DNA from: Oscillospiraceae bacterium
GTDB lineage: Bacteria > Bacillota > Clostridia > Oscillospirales > Oscillospiraceae
Assembly (NCBI GenBank): GCA_017542425.1
Contig: JAFXXH010000044.1
Span: forward strand, 1-35,526
DNA length: 35,526 nucleotides
Direction: 5' to 3'
The notes under the pieces: generated by a model
Databases searched by the model: none
Told to the model about the DNA's origin: nothing
What the model saw: only the letters and a program-made list of their open reading frames with translations
Program-made: the position numbers and the translations under genes
In this document: positions 14,572-21,207 of the stretch, one piece after another
Position numbering within the stretch: the stretch's first letter is position 1
Layout: each line of letters begins with the position of its first letter

Positions 14572-15663
14572 ATGTCCAGAGAGACCACCTATAATTTCGC
14601 CGCCGGTCCTTCCGCTCTGCCCCAGGAGGTGCTGGAGCAGGCTGCCAGAGAGCTGGTGGACTACCACGGCACCGGCATGAGCGTGATGGAGATGAGCCAC
14701 CGCTCCGCCGTCTATCAGGAGATCTTCAACGCCGTCAAGGCGGATATGAAGCGTGCGCTGCATGTGCCCGACACCCATGAGGTGCTGTTCCTGCAGGGCG
14801 GCGCTTCCCTCCAGTTCTCCATGATCCCTCTGAACCTGATGGGGGAGTGGGGCAACGCCGACTACGCCGTCACCGGCAACTTCGCCAAGATCGCCGCCAA
14901 GGAGGCGGGGAAGTACGGCCGCGTGAACATCGCGGCGGACACCTCCGACTGCAACCACACCCGCATCCCCGAGCAGTCCGAGCTGGTGCTGCAGCCGGAC
15001 GCGAAGTACTTCTACTACTGCTCCAACAACACCATCTACGGTACCGAGTGGCACTATGTCCCGGAGACCAAGGGCGTCACCCTGGTCAGCGACATGAGTT
15101 CCGACATCCTGACCCAGCCCCTGGACGTGAGCCGCTTCGGCGTCATCTTCGCCGGGGCCCAGAAGAACCTGGCCCCCGCCGGGCTGACCGTGGTCATCGT
15201 CCGGAAGGACCTGGCCGGGAACGAGCTGCCCAGCACCCCCCTGATGCTGAGCTATGAGCGCATGATCGAGAAGGACTCCATGTACAACACGCCCCCCTGC
15301 TACAACATCTACATGCTGGGCCTGATGCTCAAGTGGGTGGAGAAAAACGGCGGCGTGGAGGGCATGGACGCCCTGAAGCGCGAGCGCAGCGCCATCCTCT
15401 ACGACTATCTGGACGAGAGCCGCCTGTTCCGTGGCTGCGCCGAGCGCGACGCCCGCAGCTTCATGAACGTCACCTTCACCACCGGCGACAAGGACCTGGA
15501 CGCGGACTTCTGCAAGGCCGCCACCGCCGCCGGCTTCCTGAACGTCAAGGGCCACCGTCTGGTGGGCGGCTGCCGCGCCAGCATCTACAACGCCCAGCCC
15601 ATCCCCGCCGTGAAAGCTCTGGCGGAGTTCATGAAGGACTATGAGGTGAAGCACCATGTATGA
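14572..15663 (+). CDS. serC: Phosphoserine aminotransferase
   Basis: 363 residues. It transaminates 3-phosphohydroxypyruvate with glutamate, the second step of serine synthesis. The start TYNFAAGPSALPQEVLEQA is the SerC signature; MSHRSAVYQEI, VLFLQGGASLQFSMIPLN and the PLP lysine in IFAGAQKNLAPAGLTVVIV follow. The C-terminal KGHRLVGGCRASIYNAQ substrate-binding loop is intact. Ribosome site GGGAGG at 14554-14559. It overlaps serA by 8 bp, so the two are translationally coupled. Confidence 0.97.
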   Translation: MSRETTYNFAAGPSALPQEVLEQAARELVDYHGTGMSVMEMSHRSAVYQEIFNAVKADMKRALHVPDTHEVLFLQGGASLQFSMIPLNLMGEWGNADYAVTGNFAKIAAKEAGKYGRVNIAADTSDCNHTRIPEQSELVLQPDAKYFYYCSNNTIYGTEWHYVPETKGVTLVSDMSSDILTQPLDVSRFGVIFAGAQKNLAPAGLTVVIVRKDLAGNELPSTPLMLSYERMIEKDSMYNTPPCYNIYMLGLMLKWVEKNGGVEGMDALKRERSAILYDYLDESRLFRGCAERDARSFMNVTFTTGDKDLDADFCKAATAAGFLNVKGHRLVGGCRASIYNAQPIPAVKALAEFMKDYEVKHHV

Positions 15664-16825
15664 GATCAAGACGCTGAACAGCATCGCCCAGCAGGGTCTG
15701 GACCAGCTGGCGGAGAACGGCCTGGTCCTCAACGTCAATTCCGAGAACCCCGACGGCCTGCTGGTGCGCTCCGCCAAGCTCCACGACTGGGAGTTCGGCG
15801 ACCGCCTGGCCGCCATCGCCCGGGCCGGCGTGGGCACCGACAACGTGCCCGTGGCCCGCTGCACCGAGAGCGGCATCGCCGTGTTCAACTCCGCCGGAGC
15901 CAACGCCGAGGCGGTGAAGGAGCTGGCCATCTGCGCCCTGCTGCTGGCCTCCCGGGACATCGTGGGCGGCATCCGCTGGGCCGAAGGGCTCCACAGCGAC
16001 AACGTGGCCGCCGAGGTGGAGAAGGGCAAGAGCGCCTTCGTCGGCCCGGAGATCAACGGCAAGACCCTGGGCATCATCGGCCTGGGCTCCATCGGTGCCC
16101 TGGTGGCCAACGCCGCTACCCACCTGGGCATGAACGTCTGGGGCTATGACCCCTATATGTCTGTGGACTCCGCCTGGCGTCTGCGCGCCGTGGTGCAGCA
16201 CGCCCGGGATCTGGACACCATCTACCGCCAGGCCGACTATCTGCTGGTGCAGGTCACCAGCACCCCGGAGACCCGGGGCATGATCAACGCCGCCGCCATC
16301 GCCAAGATGAAGCCCGGCGTGCGCATCATCAACATCGCCCGGGGCGAGCTGGTGGACAACGACGCCATCCGTGCCGCCCTCAGCGTGGGCAAGGTGGCCC
16401 GCTATGTCACCGACTTCCCCTGCAACGCCCTCCAGGGCGTCCCCGGCGTGGTCTCCATCCCGCACCTGGGCGCGAGCACCCCGGAGAGCGAGGAGAAGTG
16501 CGCGGTCATGGCCGCCCAGGAGCTGGCCGACTACCTCATCAACGGCAACACGAAGAACTCCGTCAACCTGCCGGACGTGTGGCTGGCCCGCAACGGCGTC
16601 CAGCGCCTGTGCGTCATCCACCGCAACGTCCCCAAGATGCTCAACCGCATCCTGGACCTGGTATCCGGCGAGAACATCAACGTGGAGCACATGATCAACA
16701 AGGCCCGGGGCGACGTGGCCTACACGGTCCTGGACCTGAGCCAGCGCCTGTCCGACGAGACCAGAGAACACATCGCCGGTATGCAGGAAGTCATGCGCGT
16801 GCGTCTGCTGGACGCGGCGGAGTAA
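15656..16825 (+). CDS. serA: D-3-phosphoglycerate dehydrogenase with C-terminal ACT domain
   Basis: 389 residues, the short SerA type. It oxidises 3-phosphoglycerate with NAD+, the first committed step of serine synthesis. NAD-binding loop GIIGLGSIGALVANAA, catalytic Arg in NIARGELVDNDAI and His in PHLGASTPESEE are present. The region where the catalytic Glu usually sits reads VTDFPCNALQGVPG, as in other compact anaerobe SerA proteins. An ACT domain (about 320-389; VIHRNVPKMLNRILDLV) probably binds serine for feedback control. It has no allosteric substrate-binding domain. Followed by a strong terminator. Confidence 0.96.
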   Translation: MYEIKTLNSIAQQGLDQLAENGLVLNVNSENPDGLLVRSAKLHDWEFGDRLAAIARAGVGTDNVPVARCTESGIAVFNSAGANAEAVKELAICALLLASRDIVGGIRWAEGLHSDNVAAEVEKGKSAFVGPEINGKTLGIIGLGSIGALVANAATHLGMNVWGYDPYMSVDSAWRLRAVVQHARDLDTIYRQADYLLVQVTSTPETRGMINAAAIAKMKPGVRIINIARGELVDNDAIRAALSVGKVARYVTDFPCNALQGVPGVVSIPHLGASTPESEEKCAVMAAQELADYLINGNTKNSVNLPDVWLARNGVQRLCVIHRNVPKMLNRILDLVSGENINVEHMINKARGDVAYTVLDLSQRLSDETREHIAGMQEVMRVRLLDAAE

Positions 16826-16850
16826 AAAAGAACCATAATGTAATGATAAA

Positions 16851-16882
16851 CCCCCAAAGCTGAATGCTTTGGGGGTTTTCTT
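16851..16882. terminator. Bidirectional terminator between serA and the AAA+ gene
   Basis: 10-bp perfect stem (CCCCCAAAGC at 16851-16860 with 16866-16875), 5-nt loop, TTTTCTTTTC on the plus strand. It serves serA on one side and, less ideally, the convergent minus-strand operon on the other. Confidence 0.9.
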
Positions 16883-16883
16883 T

Positions 16884-18326
16884 TCATTCGGTTTTTCCCG
16901 CCGTAGGCGCGGGCAGAAAGTCCTCCTTCGTCAGCAGCATCAGCGCGTCCCGGTCCGGCTTTTCCTCCATCGCGGCCAGCCGGTCGGCCTGGCGCACGAT
17001 CACGTCCTCCAAGGTGTTGCGCACGTCGCGGCCGTTGCCGAAGTTCTCGTCCCGGTTGGCGTACAGGTCCCGGAAGTAGTCCGCCGCCGCCTCTCTGGCC
17101 TCGTCGCTGAGGACGTAGCCGCCCTTCTGCACCTTGCTTTCAAAGATGGCCAGGAGCTGGTCTGCGTCGTAGTCGTCGAAATAGAAATACTTGTTGAAGC
17201 GGGACTGAAGGCCGGGGTTGGAGTTGATGAAGCCCTCCATCAGTTCGGTATAGCCCGCCACGATCACCACCAGGTCGTCCCGGTGGTCCTCCATGGCCTT
17301 GAGGACGGTGTCAATGGCCTCGTGCCCGAAGTCGTTTTGCCCGCCGGTGGACAGGGCGTAGGCCTCGTCGATGAACAGAACGCCGCCCATGGCCGACTGG
17401 ATGACCTCCTGGGTCTTGAGGGCGGTCTGCCCCACGAAACCAGCCACCAGGCCGCTGCGGTCCACCTCCACCAATTGCCCCTTGCTGAGTACGCCGATGG
17501 CCGCGTACAGCCCCGCCAGGATGCGGGCTATGGTGGTCTTGCCGGTGCCGGGGTTGCCCAGAAAGACCAGGTGCAGACTCAGTTCCGGGCAGGGCAGCTC
17601 CGCCTCCTGACGGAGTTTGCGGATCTTGATGAGGTTCATCAAGCTCTTCACGTCCCGCTTGATGTCCTCCAGGCCCACCAGTTCCTCCAGCTGGGCCATC
17701 AGCGCGTCAAAATCCGGCTTTTCCACGGTCTCCCCGGCGGCCTTCTGGGCCTGGGCCGCGCCCTGGGCCGCCCCTGCGGCGGAGACCGGGTGCTTTTCCG
17801 CGAAGCCGGGCTCGGCGGTGGTGACGTAGTCGGCGGGGTTCAGGCCGGGTTTGCCCTGCTTGACCCCGGTGGAGTCGCAGATCGCGCTGAGCTTGTCCCC
17901 GGCGGCGGTAATGTACTCCGCCTCGGCGTAGCTCACCTCGTCGTCCACGGCGGCCAGGCTCAGGAGGATGTTGGTCAGCATCCGAATGAACACCCGGGAG
18001 CAGTCCGTGCCGCGCTGCTTGTCCGTCTCCGCCAGAGTCCAGAAAAAGAGCGGCGGCAGGAAGTCGCCGGGCTCGCAGATCTTCCCGGTCAGCTCCCAGA
18101 GCAGCCATTTGGGCATGATGTTCCCTTTGGAATAGATCTGGTTGGCCGCGTCGCAGTGGGCCTGGCCCACGGCCCCGCCCCGGCTCCAGAGCTGCAGCGC
18201 GCAGTCGGTGACGAACTGATCCAGTTCGCCGGACAGGCCGCGCCCTGCCGTCTTGTAAAAGGCCTCCGTGTTGGCCACATAGGTTTTGTGCAGCGCTTCC
18301 GGGGAGCGCTTCCAATTGCTGGGCAT
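16884..18326 (-). CDS. CbbX/SpoVK/EccA-type AAA+ ATPase
   Basis: 480 residues. The AAA+ core (about 220-460) has Walker A GNPGTGKT at 257-264, Walker B LFIDEA around 318-322, the Tyr-rich KYFYFDDYDADQLLAIF segment and a GNGRDVRNTLEDV arginine-finger/sensor-2 region. This subgroup includes CbbX (Rubisco activase), SpoVK and the type VII secretion ATPase EccA. The N-terminal third is separate: residues about 95-140 (NILLSLAAVDDEVSYAEAEY) resemble a TerB-like helical domain, then an Ala/Gln-rich linker. No Rubisco or ESX genes are nearby. It is the last gene of the five-gene operon, 17 bp after the Lgt-like gene. The start at 18326 has GGAGGGAATCC; the in-frame extension to 18869 is antisense-like noise. 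Confidence 0.88.
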   Translation of the reverse strand: MPSNWKRSPEALHKTYVANTEAFYKTAGRGLSGELDQFVTDCALQLWSRGGAVGQAHCDAANQIYSKGNIMPKWLLWELTGKICEPGDFLPPLFFWTLAETDKQRGTDCSRVFIRMLTNILLSLAAVDDEVSYAEAEYITAAGDKLSAICDSTGVKQGKPGLNPADYVTTAEPGFAEKHPVSAAGAAQGAAQAQKAAGETVEKPDFDALMAQLEELVGLEDIKRDVKSLMNLIKIRKLRQEAELPCPELSLHLVFLGNPGTGKTTIARILAGLYAAIGVLSKGQLVEVDRSGLVAGFVGQTALKTQEVIQSAMGGVLFIDEAYALSTGGQNDFGHEAIDTVLKAMEDHRDDLVVIVAGYTELMEGFINSNPGLQSRFNKYFYFDDYDADQLLAIFESKVQKGGYVLSDEAREAAADYFRDLYANRDENFGNGRDVRNTLEDVIVRQADRLAAMEEKPDRDALMLLTKEDFLPAPTAGKTE

Positions 18327-18343
18327 GGTGGATTCCCTCCGTT

Positions 18344-19372
18344 TTAAGATGATAAAATGTCTTGTTTTGCGCTGGGTTTCCGCCGGACGGTGCGGGTGCT
18401 GCGGGCCAGATACAGCGGCGCGCAGACATAGAGCAGCAGCCCCGCCAGCATGAGCCCGTAGGCCAGGACGTATTCGTCCCCGTGGCGCTGGACGAACCAC
18501 TCCATGACCCCGGCCAGCCCCAGCCCCAGCAGGGCCAGGAGCCAGAGGGCGGGGTGATACCAGTGGAAGCCGTGGACGCGGATGCTGCGGACGCTGTACA
18601 GGGCGGTGACGCCTATGAGCGCGGCGGCGCAGGCGATCTGCACCAGGCTGACAAAGCCGTTGCTCCGCAGGTACAGGGCGTCGTAGCGGGTGGAGTCCAG
18701 GAGGACCTGCCCGCAGCCGTAGAGCAGGAGAAAGAGACAGAACACGTTCCCCTCCCGCCAGCTCCGCCGCTGCTCCTGCATCCGTCCGGGGATCAGAAAG
18801 CGCAGCAGGAGGATGAGGAACACGATCCCTGCCCAGATGCTTTGAAATGCGAAAGTGGCAAAGCGCCATTCGCTCAGGCCCCCGGCGTTGACCACCGGCA
18901 CGGAGAAGGGGAGGCGGTGCAGGGCCTCGGCCTCCAATATCATTTTGCCCCGGTCGGCGCTTGTGAACAGCTCCGCCCAGCGCCCCAGGGCGATGCCGAA
19001 GGCGGCGGCGGGGGAGAGCGCGTCCAGCAGGCCGGGCAGATTGTCCGTCAGACCAAGGAGCCGCAGCAGCGCCAGACTGAGTGCAGTCCCAGCAAAGACC
19101 CCCAGGAGGCTGTAGCCCCCGCCCCGCAGATTCCCCAGGGCCGCGCCCAGGGAGGCGTAGCTTTCATAGCTGCAATACCAGTGGATGAGCCGGGCGCAGA
19201 GGACGCTCAGCACGAGGGCGAAGGGGAGGGCGATGAGCAGCGGGGCCAGAGGCTTGCGCTGCCAGAGTCGGAGGGCGACTGCCATGAAAATGGCAGCCAG
19301 GGCCGCCAGCGCCCAGAGGATGGAGCGCCAGTAGACAAACTGCCCCTGATAGAGCAAAGCCACCTCAGCCAT
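18344..19372 (-). CDS. Lgt-like multi-pass membrane protein
   Basis: 342 residues with about seven hydrophobic spans (about 15-35, 40-62, 87-105, 120-135, 170-195, 208-230, 240-258, 272-292, 302-322). The arrangement GNLRGGGYSLLGVFAGTAL, then LDALSPAAAFGIALGRWAELF, then NVFCLFLLLYGCGQVLLDSTR parallels prolipoprotein diacylglyceryl transferase: the RGGGxxxxG loop, the AxxxGxxxGRxG helix and the late YGxxRFxxE helix. However, the Lgt signature GRIGNFxNxE is degenerate (GRWAELFTS), so the reaction may differ. Its start overlaps the end of the phosphodiester glycosidase gene by 8 bp, which argues for close functional coupling. Start MAEVALLYQG at 19372. Confidence 0.65.
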   Translation of the reverse strand: MAEVALLYQGQFVYWRSILWALAALAAIFMAVALRLWQRKPLAPLLIALPFALVLSVLCARLIHWYCSYESYASLGAALGNLRGGGYSLLGVFAGTALSLALLRLLGLTDNLPGLLDALSPAAAFGIALGRWAELFTSADRGKMILEAEALHRLPFSVPVVNAGGLSEWRFATFAFQSIWAGIVFLILLLRFLIPGRMQEQRRSWREGNVFCLFLLLYGCGQVLLDSTRYDALYLRSNGFVSLVQIACAAALIGVTALYSVRSIRVHGFHWYHPALWLLALLGLGLAGVMEWFVQRHGDEYVLAYGLMLAGLLLYVCAPLYLARSTRTVRRKPSAKQDILSS

Positions 19373-20534
19373 GCGCCGCCTCCTCTCCCGCCCCCGCCCA
19401 CTCCGTTTCCGGAATGGCAGTGGCGCAGTAGAGGATGTCGCTGACGGCCCGCTCGGTGCCCCAGTCCACATGGTTGAACACCGTGCCGCCGAAGATCAGG
19501 GTGCTGGTCTGCCCTCCGTCCAGGCAGTAGGCCTTGGGCACGCCCCGGGCCAGCAGCGCGTCGGTGAGGCTGCGGATGGTGCCCACCCCGGCGTAGGGGC
19601 CTTCAAAGTTCACGGTGACGAAAAGATAGTGCAGTTCCCCCAGCTGGCAGACACAGGCCCGGGAGTAGCTGCGGTCCACCTCGCCCACCGGGTAGGTCTC
19701 CGGGCACAGGTCCACGCCGCCGTCGATGAGGACCGGCCCGAAGGCCAGGGAAAAGAGGATGTCCGCGTCCTCCACATAGCGCTGCACTTCCTCCGCCGTG
19801 GTCTGGGTCCCGGCCCGGAAGAAGTGGAAGTCTCCACGGGCGTCCACATAGCAGGTGTCCAGCCGCCCGTCGTCCATGCGGTACAGGCGGCGATTGTACA
19901 CCACCGTGCCCATGCTGCGGAATTTGTAAAAGTCCCCGTTCATGGCGCAAACCGCCTGGACGGTCCCGGCCAGCTGGGAGGGGGGATACTGGATGGGGCT
20001 GGCAAAGCTGTTGTCCGCCAGATAGCGGCGGAACTGGCTGGGGTGGGCCAGCTTCACCTCGGTGAAGCTGAACGCGGCGTCCCCGCCCACCACCTCTTTC
20101 CAGGCGAGGGCCAGGATGCTCTCGTCCCGGTACCAGCGCACCGGCGTGCCGGGCATCCGCTCCAGTTCCGGCTGCCACAGCAGCGTCTCGCCGTCCAGCA
20201 GCTTTTCCGCCGCCGCCAGGATGGGCCGCGTGTCCGCCCCGTCCCAGGACAGGCCGTAGCCAGCAGGGTTCGGTTTGGGCGCGACGACCGTGTCTTCGCT
20301 GAGGGCGTAGACCTTTTTGATGGTCACCGGGAGCTGGGGCAGGCGCGAGAGCGTGTCGGCCATGCGGTTACGGAGCTGCCGTTCAAAGGCAGCCGCCGGT
20401 TCGGCAGCGGCGCTGCTGCCCGCCGTTTCCCCGTCCCCGGCCCCCACATGCGCTGCCAGCGCCAGCAGCAGGGGCAGGCAGAGCAGCGCACAGAGGGCCG
20501 CCGTCCAGCGGACGGCGCGTTTGCCGCGTTTCAT
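19365..20534 (-). CDS. Secreted phosphodiester glycosidase (NAGPA domain)
   Basis: 389 residues. An N-terminal signal anchor (WTAALCALLCLPLLLALAA, about 10-28) is followed by a spacer and a C-terminal phosphodiester glycosidase domain (about 170-375, PF09992). Key motifs: VCAMNGDFYKF, SLAFGPVLIDGG and the signature AYCLDGGQTSTLIFGG. The founding enzyme uncovers mannose-6-phosphate; bacterial members hydrolyse sugar-1-phosphodiesters such as those in exopolysaccharide or teichoic-acid linkages. The wall target here is inferred. AAAGGAGGT ribosome site; 16 bp after the previous gene and overlapping the next by 8 bp. Confidence 0.85.
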   Translation of the reverse strand: MKRGKRAVRWTAALCALLCLPLLLALAAHVGAGDGETAGSSAAAEPAAAFERQLRNRMADTLSRLPQLPVTIKKVYALSEDTVVAPKPNPAGYGLSWDGADTRPILAAAEKLLDGETLLWQPELERMPGTPVRWYRDESILALAWKEVVGGDAAFSFTEVKLAHPSQFRRYLADNSFASPIQYPPSQLAGTVQAVCAMNGDFYKFRSMGTVVYNRRLYRMDDGRLDTCYVDARGDFHFFRAGTQTTAEEVQRYVEDADILFSLAFGPVLIDGGVDLCPETYPVGEVDRSYSRACVCQLGELHYLFVTVNFEGPYAGVGTIRSLTDALLARGVPKAYCLDGGQTSTLIFGGTVFNHVDWGTERAVSDILYCATAIPETEWAGAGEEAAHG

Positions 20535-20550
20535 CCGTACATACCTCCTT

Positions 20551-21198
20551 TCAACCCGCCGCGCCGCCGGTCAGGGCTCCCAGCAGCGCCTTGTCGGCGA
20601 CGATGCGCCACTGTCCCCGGTCCAGCTCCAGGCGCACGGGAATCTCCCGGACCGACGTACAGCCCGCCGGGTCCGCCGCCACCTCCGTGGCCGCCTCCAG
20701 CAGCACTCGCTCCAGCAGCTCCGGGCGGTAAGCCCCCTCGGCGGTGTAGATCGCTTCCTCCGTGTCGGCGGCCTCCACGGCGGCGGCCAGCTTTGCCTCC
20801 ACCAGCGCGCCGATGGTTTCACTGAGCGCGGCGGCGTCCAGACAGCGGACGCGCACTGCTTTGCAAAGCTGCGCGCCCTTCAGCGTGTTCCCCGGCAGAA
20901 TCTCAAAGTCCCAGACCGCGCGCTCGGCCTCCCACAGCGCCGCCGCCACCGGGTCCTCCGGCGTGGCCTCCAGGCCCAGGGAGCCGCCCCCGGCCAGGCA
21001 GTCCGAGGCGGCGGGCCAGTCCCGCCGTTTCAGCGCGTCGAAAAACTGTTCCAGCCGCGCCGTGGGCTCATCGTCGGGGATCACCGGCGCGCCGGTTTTT
21101 GCCGTGCGGATCGCCAGCCCGGCCAGCGCCCCGGTCCCCAGCGCCAGCAGGAAAAACATCAGCGCCAGCAGTCTGTCTGTATGCTTCATGGCTTTCAT
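20551..21198 (-). CDS. Membrane-anchored or secreted protein of unknown family
   Basis: 215 residues. One N-terminal hydrophobic segment (LLALMFFLLALGTGALAGLAI, about 10-30) and an extracytoplasmic domain. The first part (PTARLEQFFDALKRRDWPAASDCLAG) and the last (EIPVRLELDRGQWRIVADKALLGAL) are what is seen in NTF2-like / DUF4878-type lipoprotein domains, where a helix is followed by a curved sheet. No catalytic motif is visible. A start at 21189 is also possible; 21198 is kept because AGGA lies 6 nt upstream. It sits 9 bp after the beta-lactamase-fold/LRR gene and 16 bp before the glycosidase gene. Confidence 0.7.
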   Translation of the reverse strand: MKAMKHTDRLLALMFFLLALGTGALAGLAIRTAKTGAPVIPDDEPTARLEQFFDALKRRDWPAASDCLAGGGSLGLEATPEDPVAAALWEAERAVWDFEILPGNTLKGAQLCKAVRVRCLDAAALSETIGALVEAKLAAAVEAADTEEAIYTAEGAYRPELLERVLLEAATEVAADPAGCTSVREIPVRLELDRGQWRIVADKALLGALTGGAAG

Positions 21199-21207
21199 CC
21201 CGTCCTG

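Noticed and set aside
14512-16131. Long minus-strand open frame opposite serC-serA
   Set aside because: Low-complexity Val/Gly/His-rich reading with no motif, fully covered by serC and serA on the plus strand.
16884-18326. Reading the AAA+ ATPase as Rubisco activase CbbX or type VII EccA
   Set aside because: No Rubisco, WXG100 or ESX genes lie nearby; only the shared ATPase subfamily is supported.
18327-18869. N-terminal extension of the AAA+ ATPase to 18869
   Set aside because: It overlaps the Lgt-like gene in another frame, has no motif, and a strong ribosome site marks the start at 18326.
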